In this document: piece after piece, positions 35,700 through 44,680 of the stretch
How the letters are laid out: each line of letters starts with the position of its first letter
How positions within the stretch are numbered: position 1 is the first letter of the stretch
Source of the DNA: Alphaproteobacteria bacterium
GTDB taxonomy: Bacteria; Pseudomonadota; Alphaproteobacteria; UBA9219
Length of the DNA: 64,000 nucleotides
Assembly (NCBI GenBank): GCA_028690155.1
Contig: JAQVBU010000012.1
Span: forward strand, 3,398-67,397
Direction of reading: 5' to 3'
The notes under the pieces: generated by a model
Database searches by the model: none
Seen by the model: the letters and a program-made list of their open reading frames with translations, nothing else
What the model was told of the DNA's origin: nothing
Program-made: the position numbers and the translations under genes

Positions 35700-37682
35700 C
35701 TAAATGTCAACGTCACGGGCAAAACGTGCGTTTTCCTGAATGAATTGGAAACGCATATCGGCTTTCCGGCCCATCAGGTTTTCGACAAGCGTTTCGGTTT
35801 CCTTGATTTCTTCTTGGCTGTCCTCCGGCGAGGTCGACAGAACGACCCGCAGTAAGGAACGCGAGGATGGATTCATCGTCGTCTCGCGCAACTGGGTCGG
35901 CATCATCTCGCCCAAGCCTTTAAAACGACTGATATCGACTTTGCCTGTTTTCTTGAAAACCGTTTCAAGAAGATGATCTTTGTGGGCGTCGTCGCGTGCA
36001 TAGTGGGTTACATTGCCTTGCGACAGCTTGTAAAGGGGCGGTTGAGCAAGATAGACGCGACCGCCTTTGATCAATCCCGGCATTTCGCGGTAGAAGAAGG
36101 TCATTAGAAGCGAGGCGATATGGGCGCCGTCGACATCGGCATCGGTCATGATGATGATGCGGTCGTAACGAAGCTTGTTTATGTCGAACGATGCTCCGAT
36201 GCCGCATCCCAAAGCTTGCGTCAGATCTTGAAGCTCTTGGTTGGCGCGCAGCTTGTCGATTGATGCGCTGGCGACGTTCAGAATTTTACCGCGCAACGGC
36301 AGGATAGCTTGCGTCTCGCGCCGTCGTGCTTGTTTGGCTGAGCCGCCTGCGGAATCGCCTTCGACAAGGAAAATTTCGGTGTTCTGCGCGTGCCCCTGGG
36401 AACAGTCGGCCAGCTTGCCCGGCAGGCGCAGTTTCCGCGTCGCCGTCTTTCGCTCCAGAACGCGCGCCTGCGCGGCGCGAAGCCGTTCTTCGGCGCGGAA
36501 GATCAACTGATCCAAAAGAGTCTTGCTGTTCACGGCGTCGGAAACAAGCCAATGATCAAGATGGTCTTTGACGGTTTGGTCGACAAGGCGCAGCGCCTCG
36601 GTCGTCGCAAGCTTCTCTTTGGTCTGTCCCTGAAACTGGGGGTTCTTGATGAAAAGAGACAAAAGAATGGCCGCTTCGCCGAATGCCTCGTCGCCCGTGA
36701 TGGCGCTTGCCCGGCGGTTGCCGATCATCTCGCCATAGGAGCGCAGCCCGCGTAGCAGCGCCGAGCGCATGCCGCTTTCATGTGTGCCGCCTTGAGGCGT
36801 ATGAACCGTGTTGCAGAAAGAATGACAGAATCCCTCGCTGTCCGAGGGCCACGCGACGGCCCATTCGACGCGTCCCTGATCGTCGGGAAGCTCGGCCATG
36901 CCGGAGAACATCTGAGGCGTAAGGGTTTCCCGGTCCTCAAGAGTCGAAGACAAGAAATCGCAAAGGCCTCCCGGAAAGCAAAGCGTCGCTTGTTCGGGGA
37001 CCTTGTCGTCCTCTTTCAGAAGCGCCGGATCGCAGCGCCAGCGAATTTCGATGCCGCGGAAGAGATAGGCTTTCGAACGCGCCATGCGGAAAAGGGCGAA
37101 CGGTTTGTATTGGGCCTTGGTGCCGAAAATCTCTGTATCGGGACGGAAGGTTACCGAGGTTCCCCGCTTGTTTGTCGACCCGGCCTTTTTGATTTTATCC
37201 AACGGCACGCCACGGCTATAACACTGAGTATAGAGGGTTCGATCGCGCGCGATTTCAACGGCCAGCTCTTCCGACAACGCGTTGACGACAGAAATGCCGA
37301 CGCCGTGAAGGCCCCCCGAAGTTTGATAGGCTTTGTTCGAAAATTTTCCTCCCGAATGCAGGACGGTCATGATGACCTCCAGCGCCGACTTGTCGGGATA
37401 CTTGGGATGCTTGTCGACGGGAATGCCCCGTCCGTTGTCGCGGACGGTGACGGTGTTGCCGGGGGCGAGCGAGACCTCGATAAAAGAGGCGTACCCCGCA
37501 ACGGCTTCGTCCATGGCGTTATCCAGAACTTCGGCGACCAGATGGTTCATGGCCGTTTCGTCCGTGCCGCCGATATACATGCCGGGGCGACGGCGCACGG
37601 GTTCCAATCCCTCCAGAACTTCAATGGAATCGGCGTTATAGGATGCGTTTTTTTCTTTATGGGCACTTAACAAATCAGCCAT
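35700..37682 (-). CDS. parE: DNA topoisomerase IV subunit B
   Basis: ATPase subunit that, with ParC, decatenates daughter chromosomes. The GHKL ATPase (N-terminal 220 residues) has EVLDNAMDEAVAGYA, the VRDNGRGIPVDKH motif and GGLHGVGISVVNAL. The transducer follows, then the TOPRIM domain with LVEGDSAGGSAKQ near residue 425 and a DADVDGAHI acidic triad. The end FIQENARFARDVDI is typical of alphaproteobacterial ParE rather than GyrB, and the length fits ParE. Start ATG 37682, directly preceded by an in-frame GTG. parC is not in this window. Confidence 0.93.
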   Translation of the reverse strand: MADLLSAHKEKNASYNADSIEVLEGLEPVRRRPGMYIGGTDETAMNHLVAEVLDNAMDEAVAGYASFIEVSLAPGNTVTVRDNGRGIPVDKHPKYPDKSALEVIMTVLHSGGKFSNKAYQTSGGLHGVGISVVNALSEELAVEIARDRTLYTQCYSRGVPLDKIKKAGSTNKRGTSVTFRPDTEIFGTKAQYKPFALFRMARSKAYLFRGIEIRWRCDPALLKEDDKVPEQATLCFPGGLCDFLSSTLEDRETLTPQMFSGMAELPDDQGRVEWAVAWPSDSEGFCHSFCNTVHTPQGGTHESGMRSALLRGLRSYGEMIGNRRASAITGDEAFGEAAILLSLFIKNPQFQGQTKEKLATTEALRLVDQTVKDHLDHWLVSDAVNSKTLLDQLIFRAEERLRAAQARVLERKTATRKLRLPGKLADCSQGHAQNTEIFLVEGDSAGGSAKQARRRETQAILPLRGKILNVASASIDKLRANQELQDLTQALGCGIGASFDINKLRYDRIIIMTDADVDGAHIASLLMTFFYREMPGLIKGGRVYLAQPPLYKLSQGNVTHYARDDAHKDHLLETVFKKTGKVDISRFKGLGEMMPTQLRETTMNPSSRSLLRVVLSTSPEDSQEEIKETETLVENLMGRKADMRFQFIQENARFARDVDI

Positions 37683-37746
37683 CACTTTTGCTCAATAGTA
37701 TGAATAAAAACAGGGTTCGTGGTGTAGCACGATTCGCGCGCGGAAA

Positions 37747-38397
37747 TCAGAGGGTTCCGAAAAGCCGGTCGCCTGCATCGCCCAGCCCGGGTACGATATA
37801 GGCGTTTTCATTAAGCTTTTCATCAAGGGCGGCGCAGAAGACAGGAATCGTGGGATGTTGTGTCGTAAAGGTGCGAACGCCTTCGGGCGCGGCGACAAGC
37901 GCCATGACGCTGATTTTATCGGCGCTAAATCCGTGACGGAGAAGAACGTTACAAACGTGGACCAGCGAATTGCCTGTGGCCAGCATTGGATCGACGACAA
38001 AAACGTTTTGGCCGATGCTTTTGGGAAGGCGGACCAGATATTCGACGGGTTTTTTGGTTTCGTGATCCCGGTAAACGCCGATGTGGCCGACTTGGGCCGT
38101 CGGAATCAAATCCAGAAGACCGTCGGCCATGCCCAGCCCTGCGCGCAACACTGGAACAATGCACGGGTTAGGCACGTTTAAGACAGGCGCTTCCATATCG
38201 GTGATGGGGGTTGAGATGTGTCGCGTGGTCATGGGCAGCGAACGCGAGATTTCATAGCCGATCAGCAGCGTAATTTCGCGAAGCAAGGAGCGAAAGCCAA
38301 AGGACTGGCAAGACGTCTCTCGCATTTGCGTTAATTTGTGTTGGACCAAGGGGTGATCGATGCAAAAGAACGTGGGAAATTCTGGATAATTTTTCAC
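37747..38397 (-). CDS. upp: Uracil phosphoribosyltransferase
   Basis: Salvages uracil to UMP with PRPP. Seen: VPVLRAGLGMADGLLDLIPTA, the PRPP-binding VVDPMLATGNS region near residue 130, and a C-terminal IVPGLGDAGDRLFGT typical of UPRTase. Start GTG 38397 has AAAGGA 6 nt upstream and overlaps the pyrD stop (GTGA); the frame stays open upstream to 38442. 216 aa. Coupled with pyrD, so salvage and de novo pyrimidine steps are expressed together. Confidence 0.95.
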   Translation of the reverse strand: MKNYPEFPTFFCIDHPLVQHKLTQMRETSCQSFGFRSLLREITLLIGYEISRSLPMTTRHISTPITDMEAPVLNVPNPCIVPVLRAGLGMADGLLDLIPTAQVGHIGVYRDHETKKPVEYLVRLPKSIGQNVFVVDPMLATGNSLVHVCNVLLRHGFSADKISVMALVAAPEGVRTFTTQHPTIPVFCAALDEKLNENAYIVPGLGDAGDRLFGTL

Positions 38398-39491
38398 AGT
38401 GATTCCTTTCTGAAATCCGCGCCGACAGCTTCTTTTATGCAAGAGAACCCATCACGTTTCAAGAGCGGGATCATTTCTTCCAGAATATGCGCCACAACAT
38501 AAGGGCCCCGAAAGACCATCGATGTATAGATTTGGACCAACGAGGCCCCGGCGCGGATCTTGGCGTAAGCGTCTTGGCCGGAAAACACACCCCCGCAACC
38601 GATCAAAGGCACTTTGCCTTCGGTAAGCCGGTACATAAGGCCCAGCAGCTTGGTTGATTTTTCAAAAAGGGGTTCTCCGGAAAGGCCGCCTTTTTCGGCG
38701 GCAAAGGATGCGGGAAGCGACGATGGCCTGTCGGTTGTCGAGTTTCCGACAATCATGCCATCAAGCGGCACGCTAAGAACGGCGTCGGCGATATCCTTGG
38801 CCTGCGCTTCCGTTTGATCGGGCGATATCTTGACTAAAAGAAGCGGTTTCTTTTCAAGAGAGGCATGCGCTTTCGTGACACGCTCCAACAAGGCTTTGAG
38901 TTCGTCTTTTTCCTCAAGGTGCCGCGCGTCGGGGGCATTGGGGCATGAAATGTTGATGGTTGCGAAGCTGATATAAGGCGCGAACATTTCAATGCCGCGA
39001 ATATAGGCTTCGGCTTCGTCTTTGACGTTATCCCCATGCGCGATGTTAACGCCGACTATGGGCCGTTCTTTTTCCATCGCTGTCGCATCATGCCAAGCTT
39101 CAAGGTGTCGGAGAAAGGCCTGAAATCCAATACTGTTGAAGTTGAAACGATTGATGATGGCTTTGTGCGGGACGTCTCGAAACATTCGAGGCCGTGGGTT
39201 CCCTGGTTGGGGCTTGGGCGTGACGCCTCCAATTTCGGCGAAGGAAAATCCGAAATTGAAAAGTTCTTGGATGAGGTCGCCTTGCTTGTCGAAGCCGGCG
39301 CCCAACCCTATGGGGTGAGGCAGGGAAAGGGGGCCGAACGTTGCGTTCAAAATGGGATCGTTGGGGATCTTTGCTGCGGGAACGAGTCCTTTTCTCAGAC
39401 ACAGGAGTGAGAGGTTATGCGCTTTTTCCGGATCCAGAAGAAAAAGAAACGGCTTTAAAAGAGGATAAAAATCAAAGGGAATGTGGAACAT
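38394..39491 (-). CDS. pyrD: Dihydroorotate dehydrogenase, class 2 (quinone-dependent)
   Basis: Membrane-peripheral flavoprotein oxidising dihydroorotate to orotate with quinone. The N-terminal helical membrane-associating segment is present (residues 1-40). GLGAGFDKQGDLI begins the barrel. The catalytic Ser is in ISCPNAPDARHL near residue 180, and the FMN-phosphate loops are IGCGGVFSGQDAYAKIRAGA and VQIYTSMVFRGP. The segment after IINR reads FNFNSIG where most class 2 enzymes have MGFNN-G, a mild variation. 365 aa. First gene of the pyrD-upp unit. Confidence 0.95.
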   Translation of the reverse strand: MFHIPFDFYPLLKPFLFLLDPEKAHNLSLLCLRKGLVPAAKIPNDPILNATFGPLSLPHPIGLGAGFDKQGDLIQELFNFGFSFAEIGGVTPKPQPGNPRPRMFRDVPHKAIINRFNFNSIGFQAFLRHLEAWHDATAMEKERPIVGVNIAHGDNVKDEAEAYIRGIEMFAPYISFATINISCPNAPDARHLEEKDELKALLERVTKAHASLEKKPLLLVKISPDQTEAQAKDIADAVLSVPLDGMIVGNSTTDRPSSLPASFAAEKGGLSGEPLFEKSTKLLGLMYRLTEGKVPLIGCGGVFSGQDAYAKIRAGASLVQIYTSMVFRGPYVVAHILEEMIPLLKRDGFSCIKEAVGADFRKESL

Positions 39492-39557
39492 GACTTTTGG
39501 CCCTCGCGAATAATACAGTCAGGAAGTTATACCCCAAAAAAGAAAGACCAAGCATAG

Positions 39558-39592
39558 AAAAAAGGCGGAAGAGAACTTCTTCCGCCTTTTTT
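39558..39592 (-). terminator. Bidirectional intrinsic terminator between small membrane gene and pyrD
   Basis: GGCGGAAGA (39564-39572) pairs with TCTTCCGCC (39578-39586), flanked by six A on one side and six T on the other, so it can act in both directions. On the minus strand it ends the asd/small-membrane-protein transcript before pyrD. Confidence 0.85.
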
Positions 39593-39609
39593 CAACAAAG
39601 GACAATAAG

Positions 39610-39948
39610 CTATTTATCCTCAGCATCCTTGGGTTGGTCATCCTGAAAGGTGATGCCGGCTTTTTTCATGCCCTCAATAATGTCCGTTGCGCCATTATTG
39701 CCTTTCTTGGACATTTCAATAACGCCGCGGATAAGGGCGCTGACTTGCTCTTTTACTTTTTCGACTTCCTGCAAAGATTTTTCTTGTTGGCTGATGGCGC
39801 TATCAACCGCAACCCGATCCGAAACGATCGAATAAGTCTGGAACAGCAAAAAGCCGACGACAGTGATCGAAAGAAACAGAAGAGGCAACAAGCCCGAGCC
39901 CGTCGTGCAGAGGCACTCACTTGTGTAAGAATCGTTTTCGTTGGTCAT
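39610..39948 (-). CDS. Small membrane protein, tandem paralogue B
   Basis: 112 aa. A cytoplasmic N-terminus of about 18 residues contains two Cys (ECLCTTG). One membrane helix follows (about 19-40, LLPLLFLSITVVGFLLF), then a coiled-coil segment (45-85) and an acidic tail. The C-terminal half aligns by eye with the neighbouring 39978-40277 protein (both have NN, a short helix, then G-I-T followed by a charged tail), so the two are probably tandem duplicates. No named family. Its end is marked by a terminator. Confidence 0.6.
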   Translation of the reverse strand: MTNENDSYTSECLCTTGSGLLPLLFLSITVVGFLLFQTYSIVSDRVAVDSAISQQEKSLQEVEKVKEQVSALIRGVIEMSKKGNNGATDIIEGMKKAGITFQDDQPKDAEDK

Positions 39949-39977
39949 GGCATTTTCCCTTTAATCAAGCGTTAGAT

Positions 39978-40277
39978 TTACTTGGCTGACTTTTTGGTCT
40001 TTTCGGGGGCGTCCTCTTTCTTGACCGTGATCCCCTGAGACATCAAAAGAGCGCGCAGATCGGCATCGTTGTTCTTGATCGATGTTTCCGCGATCGACCG
40101 TACCAGATTTTGACCAAGCTGGGAGAGCTGGACGCCGGAAGCGATGGTCGCACGGCGAAGGGCCAGATCCTCTTGTTTGGAACGGAGGCCCGAGGACAAC
40201 GAGATGTTGATGACAAGGATAACCAGCGCTAGAACGCTGAGAGCAAGCGTGAGCTTGTAAAAAGTCTTTTCGTTCAT
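39978..40277 (-). CDS. Small membrane protein, tandem paralogue A
   Basis: 99 aa: MNEKTFYK, then one membrane helix (about 9-30, LTLALSVLALVILVINISL), a helical region, and a Lys-rich tail ending KKSAK. The frame is open upstream to 40433, but ATG 40277 directly precedes the membrane helix. The gene lies 124 bp after asd and 29 bp before its paralogue. Function unknown; a role as a membrane adaptor or in envelope assembly cannot be tested from sequence. Confidence 0.6.
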   Translation of the reverse strand: MNEKTFYKLTLALSVLALVILVINISLSSGLRSKQEDLALRRATIASGVQLSQLGQNLVRSIAETSIKNNDADLRALLMSQGITVKKEDAPEKTKKSAK

Positions 40278-40401
40278 GATGTTAAAGCCCGAAGTTGAAG
40301 AAGGTAAAAGACGCACCAAAGGCAAGCGGACGCTAGCATGGATGTTTACGATTCGCAAGGCAAGCTCGTCATGCCGTGTAATCGGCTTTTTAAGACGTGG
40401 A

Positions 40402-41418
40402 TTACAGATAATCTCTGACCAAAAGCTCGGCAATCTGAACGGCGTTTAGGGCCGCGCCTTTGCGAAGGTTGTCGGCGACAACCCACATGTTCAGGCCGTT
40501 TTCGATAGACGTGTCTTTGCGCACGCGGCTGACGAGAACGTCGTCTTCGCCCGAACACTCGACGGGCGTGACAAATCGCGCCTCGCGCACTTCGTCGATG
40601 ACCGAAACACCCGGCGCTTTGACCAAGGCCGTTCGGGCTTGAGCCGGAGAGAGCGGTTTTTCGAAGGCGACATTAATCGCTTCGGCATGTCCGATGAATA
40701 CCGGGACACGTACGCATGTGGCCGAAACCTCGATTGACGGATCCAGAATCTTTTTCGTTTCGACAATCATTTTCCACTCTTCCTTGGTCGATCCGTCGTC
40801 CATGAACACGTCAATGTGCGGAATGACGTTGAAGGCGATTTGTTTATCGAACACCTCTTTGACAAGTTCGTCGTTTACAAAAATGGCGCGGCTTTGGGAA
40901 AAAAGCTCATCCATGGCTTCTTTGCCGGCTCCGGAGACAGCCTGATACGTCGAGACGACAATCCGCTTGATCGTGGCGAGGTCGTGCAGGGGTTTAAGCG
41001 CGACAACCATTTGAATCGTTGAACAATTCGGATTTGCCACAATGTTCTTTTTAGAAAAACCGGCCAAGGCTTGGGGATTGACCTCAGGCACGACCAAGGG
41101 GACGTCCGGGTCCATGCGGAAATGGGAGGTGTTGTCGATGACGACGCATCCGGCCTTGGCGGCGCGCGGCGCAAAAGCTTCAGAGATTTTGGCCCCGGCT
41201 GAGGACAGGCATAGATCGGTGCCTTTGAAATCATATGTGGCAAGGTCTTGAACATCCAGAACGTCATCTTCGCCGAAACTAACTTGGCTTCCGAGCGAGC
41301 GTTGCGAGGCCAAAGCGACGACCGATGAGACGGGGAAGTTTCTTTCGGCCAGAATTTGGAGCATCTCGTGTCCAACGGCGCCTGTCGCGCCCACAACAGC
41401 AACTTTATACGATTTCAT
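40402..41418 (-). CDS. asd: Aspartate-semialdehyde dehydrogenase
   Basis: NADP-dependent reduction of aspartyl phosphate to the semialdehyde, the branch point to lysine/diaminopimelate, threonine and methionine. Nucleotide loop GATGAVGHEML is near residue 10. The active-site Cys is in NPNCSTIQM near residue 131. A QAVSGAGKEAMDEL segment and the substrate Arg/His region near VPVFIGHAEAINV follow. 338 aa, usual length for the Gram-negative/Gram-positive short form. Confidence 0.95.
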   Translation of the reverse strand: MKSYKVAVVGATGAVGHEMLQILAERNFPVSSVVALASQRSLGSQVSFGEDDVLDVQDLATYDFKGTDLCLSSAGAKISEAFAPRAAKAGCVVIDNTSHFRMDPDVPLVVPEVNPQALAGFSKKNIVANPNCSTIQMVVALKPLHDLATIKRIVVSTYQAVSGAGKEAMDELFSQSRAIFVNDELVKEVFDKQIAFNVIPHIDVFMDDGSTKEEWKMIVETKKILDPSIEVSATCVRVPVFIGHAEAINVAFEKPLSPAQARTALVKAPGVSVIDEVREARFVTPVECSGEDDVLVSRVRKDTSIENGLNMWVVADNLRKGAALNAVQIAELLVRDYL

Positions 41419-41571
41419 GAGAATTTCCGTTTCTTTTTGGTATAATTAACATCGCGATAACGAAGATGTTAGCACAAAAAAATGTTTAAAACACCTCGTT
41501 TTCGTTGAAACAACGGCCTAAAACAAAAAGGTTTCGTTCAGGGAGCTCTTTCTTCGAAGAAGGTTTGTGCG

Positions 41572-43938
41572 ATGGTTCAGATCAAAAAAGTTGGGGTCAT
41601 TGGATCGGGCGTTATGGGAAGCCAGATCGCGGCGCATATTGCGAGTGCGGGTGTGTCGGTTTTGCTTCTCGATATCGTCCCGGCCGGCGCCGAGGATAAG
41701 AGCGTGTTGGCTAAGTCGGCGCTTCGCAGGATGAAGGATGCGTCGTTTTCCCCATTCATGCATCCCGACAGTGCCAAACGGATCGAACCCGGAAATTTAG
41801 ATGAGGATCTTGGTAAATTGGCCGACGTTGATTGGATCGTCGAAGCGGTTTTGGAAGACCGGAAGGTCAAGTCGGATCTTTACAAAAAGATCGACGCCGT
41901 GAGGAAAAAAGGCTCGGTTATATCGTCGAACACCTCGACGATTCCTCTGAAGGATCTCATCAAGGGGCAATCCGAGTGCTTTGCGCATGACTTTTTGATC
42001 ACGCATTTCTTCAATCCGCCGCGTTATATGCGGCTTCTTGAATTGGTCGTCGGATCGAAGACCTCGCCTGCCGTTGCCAAGGTGATCGGTGACTTCTGTG
42101 ACCGCCAACTGGGCAAGGGTGTCGTCGTTTGCAACGATGCACCGGGCTTTATCGCCAACCGGCTTGGAATTTTCTTCCTTCAATGCGGGGTCAACGCCGC
42201 GTTTGATTTCGGGTTGACCGTTGAGGAGGCCGATGCCGTATTCAGCAAACCCGTTGGCATGCCCAAGACGGGGATCTTTGGTTTGATCGACTTGATCGGG
42301 CTTGATTTAATGCCGCGGATTTCGGAAAGCCTTTTGTCGACGTTGGCGCCTGACGATGTCTATCGTAGCGTGAATATTCCCCATCCCCTGATCGATAAAA
42401 TGATTGCAGACGGTTATACGGGGCGCAAGGGCCGAGGCGGCTTCTACCGGGTGATTAAGACTGAAACGGGAAAGGTAACCGAGGCCGTTGATTTGGCGAC
42501 GGGCATGTACCGTGTTTCGAACAAGGTCAAGCCCGACGCCATCAAGAAAGCGAACGGAGACATTCGCGCGTTATGCGAAACGCCCGATAAAATCGGCGCG
42601 TTTGCTTGGCGCGTTTTGTCCCAGACGTTGGCGTATGCCGCGACGTTGGTGCCTCAGGTCGTGGGGGATATCGCGTCGGTGGATGCCGCCATGCGGCACG
42701 GCTTTAACTGGCGCTATGGCCCGTTCGAGCTGATCGATAGGCTTGGCGCATCGTGGTTTGCCAAAAAGCTTGAAGAGGAGGGGCGCGAGATTCCTCCTTT
42801 GTTGAAGAAGGCTGCGGCGTGTTGTTCGTTCTACCGCACGAAAAACGGCATGCTCGAATATCTTTCCAGCATTCCCCAAAATCCCTTGCTTCGTTTTTTT
42901 GCCCCTCGTTACAGACCGGTTGTGCGGCCCCAAGGCGTGTTATTGCTGAGCGATATTAAACGGGCGCGCAGACCCCTTCTTCATAATGAGGCGGCCAGTT
43001 TATGGGATATTGGCGATGGCGTTGTGTGTTTTGAATTTCATGCAAAAATGAATGCCATCGATGAAAACACCTTTGTGCTGCTGCAATCGAGTATTGATTT
43101 CATCGTGAAAAGCCAAGGTCGATATAAGGGGCTTGTCGTTTATAACGAAGGCGACGTTTTCTCGGCGGGGGCCAATTTAGAGAAGGGGCTTCTGGCCGCC
43201 AAGGAAGGGCGCTTTTCCGAGCTGCGTTATTCGATTCGCCTAGGACAAAAGGCCTATCATGCCTTGCGTTTTGCTCCCTTTCCCAGCGTGGCGGCGCCGG
43301 CAGGACTCGCGCTCGGCGGCGGGTGCGAAATTACGCTGCATTGTTCGGCCGTTCAGGCCTATGCCGAAACGTCCATCGGCCTTGTCGAAGTGGGCGTCGG
43401 GCTTATTCCATGCTGGGGCGGTTGTACCCAGATGTTGGGTCGCGCTTTCGGTGTAACCAAGAATCCGGACGATTCGATGGCGCCTGTGTTGCGCGTGTTC
43501 GACACCATTCGCCATGCTAAGCAGTCGACCTCCGCGTTTCAGGCGCGCGATCTTCTGTTTTTGCGCAAGACCGATGGGATTACCATGAATCGCGATCGGT
43601 TGCTGTTCGACGCCAAAGAACGGCTTTTAAGCATGGTGGCTGGGTACAAACCGCCGAAGCCTCTTCAGTTAAAGCTTCCCGGGGTTAGAGGTTACGGTAT
43701 TTTGGAGGCGATGATCGAGGCCGAGCGCGCTTCGGGGGAGGCTCTCCCCCATGATGTTACGGTGGCCAAGGCGCTTGCAATGGTTTTATGCGGGCTTAAG
43801 CACAACGAAGCGTTACCCGTTTCGGAAGCGCAAATTCTTGGGTTCGAACACCGCGAGTTTATGAAGCTGGAACGCACACCCGAGACGGCGGCGCGGATCG
43901 AACATATTTTAAAAACCGGCAAGGCGTTGCGAAACTGA
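41572..43938 (+). CDS. Bifunctional 3-hydroxyacyl-CoA dehydrogenase / enoyl-CoA hydratase, FadN type
   Basis: Beta-oxidation enzyme, 788 aa. The dehydrogenase is N-terminal: NAD loop GVIGSGVMGSQIA near residue 7, TSTIPL and THFFNPPRYMRLLELV near 115-150, and GKGVVVCNDAPGFIANR near 180. A second dehydrogenase C-terminal segment follows. The crotonase domain is C-terminal (about 480-700), with the oxyanion-hole segment ALGGGCEI and Glu in TSIGLVEVGVGL. The dehydrogenase-first order matches the FadN group rather than FadB/FadJ. No thiolase or acyl-CoA dehydrogenase gene is adjacent. ATG 41572 has an AAGG site. Confidence 0.9.
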   Translation: MVQIKKVGVIGSGVMGSQIAAHIASAGVSVLLLDIVPAGAEDKSVLAKSALRRMKDASFSPFMHPDSAKRIEPGNLDEDLGKLADVDWIVEAVLEDRKVKSDLYKKIDAVRKKGSVISSNTSTIPLKDLIKGQSECFAHDFLITHFFNPPRYMRLLELVVGSKTSPAVAKVIGDFCDRQLGKGVVVCNDAPGFIANRLGIFFLQCGVNAAFDFGLTVEEADAVFSKPVGMPKTGIFGLIDLIGLDLMPRISESLLSTLAPDDVYRSVNIPHPLIDKMIADGYTGRKGRGGFYRVIKTETGKVTEAVDLATGMYRVSNKVKPDAIKKANGDIRALCETPDKIGAFAWRVLSQTLAYAATLVPQVVGDIASVDAAMRHGFNWRYGPFELIDRLGASWFAKKLEEEGREIPPLLKKAAACCSFYRTKNGMLEYLSSIPQNPLLRFFAPRYRPVVRPQGVLLLSDIKRARRPLLHNEAASLWDIGDGVVCFEFHAKMNAIDENTFVLLQSSIDFIVKSQGRYKGLVVYNEGDVFSAGANLEKGLLAAKEGRFSELRYSIRLGQKAYHALRFAPFPSVAAPAGLALGGGCEITLHCSAVQAYAETSIGLVEVGVGLIPCWGGCTQMLGRAFGVTKNPDDSMAPVLRVFDTIRHAKQSTSAFQARDLLFLRKTDGITMNRDRLLFDAKERLLSMVAGYKPPKPLQLKLPGVRGYGILEAMIEAERASGEALPHDVTVAKALAMVLCGLKHNEALPVSEAQILGFEHREFMKLERTPETAARIEHILKTGKALRN

Positions 43939-43947
43939 CGATGATCG

Positions 43948-44355
43948 TCAGTCGGGGTCGATCCAGTGGGCCATTTGCTCGATTTTTCTCAGAAGGGCTT
44001 CGCCGGATATGGGTTTCGGTATGAAGGTATCTGCGCCGCATCCCAAGGCAAGGATCAAATTTTTTTGATTTGTGAAGGCCGATATCATGATGATGGTCAC
44101 GTCTTTCAGGCCCAGATCGCCTCGGCATGCCTTGAGAAAAGTAAGGCCGTCCATTTCGGGCATATCCCAGTCGAGAAGGATGATCTTGAACATAGTGCCT
44201 TGTTCCAAGATCTCTTGAATTTTATCTAACGCGTTTTTGCCGTTGCTGGCCGTATGAACGTTCGAATATCCGGCTTCCTTGAGGAATCCCTCGATGGACG
44301 TTTGGGTGGAAAGGTCGTCATCGACAACAAGGATGGGCGCGTTCAATGAAAGCAT
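43948..44355 (-). CDS. Single-domain response regulator (CheY/DivK-like)
   Basis: Receiver domain only, 135 aa. Acidic pocket VVDDD near residues 10-14, phosphoacceptor Asp in LLDWDMPEMDG near residue 61, Ser in MISAF near 92, and Lys in FIPKPIS near 114: all residues for phosphorylation are present. There is no output domain, so it works by protein contacts, as CheY, DivK or CpdR do. No kinase is adjacent. It converges on the FadN-type gene with a 9-bp gap. Confidence 0.88.
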   Translation of the reverse strand: MLSLNAPILVVDDDLSTQTSIEGFLKEAGYSNVHTASNGKNALDKIQEILEQGTMFKIILLDWDMPEMDGLTFLKACRGDLGLKDVTIIMISAFTNQKNLILALGCGADTFIPKPISGEALLRKIEQMAHWIDPD

Positions 44356-44565
44356 GAGTTACGAGAAGAATGAGTTCAAAAATCACTTATGAAAAACCAA
44401 GCATAAAAGAAAAAATACGACGAGGTAAGAGAAATAAGTGAGAAGGGCGACGTCGGAAGCCAAACGTTGTGACGCTTTATGTCGTTTAAAGAAGAAAATC
44501 TCGCGATAATAAGGGGATAGGTTTTAGCCATTACCCATTCTTTCTGTAGAGAAAAAGCAGGAAAT

Positions 44566-44679
44566 ATGGCATCAAGAAAAGAAGGGCGTCTCGAATCGAA
44601 TGAATTAAAAAAGGCTCATGTCTTCTATGCCAAAACGACGCTATTCAGCGAACGATTGCTATCCGGAAACGCGGCATAA
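44566..44679 (+). CDS. Possible small upstream ORF before the TPR gene
   Basis: 37 codons from ATG 44566, with AGGAA about 5 nt upstream, ending in TAA one base before the ATG at 44681 of the TPR gene. The encoded peptide is charged and unlike anything recognised. The good ribosome site and tight junction suggest either a real small protein or a translational-coupling leader. It overlaps, in another frame, the first codons of the longer version of the TPR gene (start 44618), which has a poorly spaced site. Low certainty. Confidence 0.3.
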   Translation: MASRKEGRLESNELKKAHVFYAKTTLFSERLLSGNAA

Positions 44680-44680
44680 A

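Noticed and set aside
35382..35855. 157-aa plus-strand ORF next to parE
   Set aside because: The last third is antisense to parE, the composition is unlike the neighbours, and no family resemblance is visible. Kept only as part of the unexplained gap.
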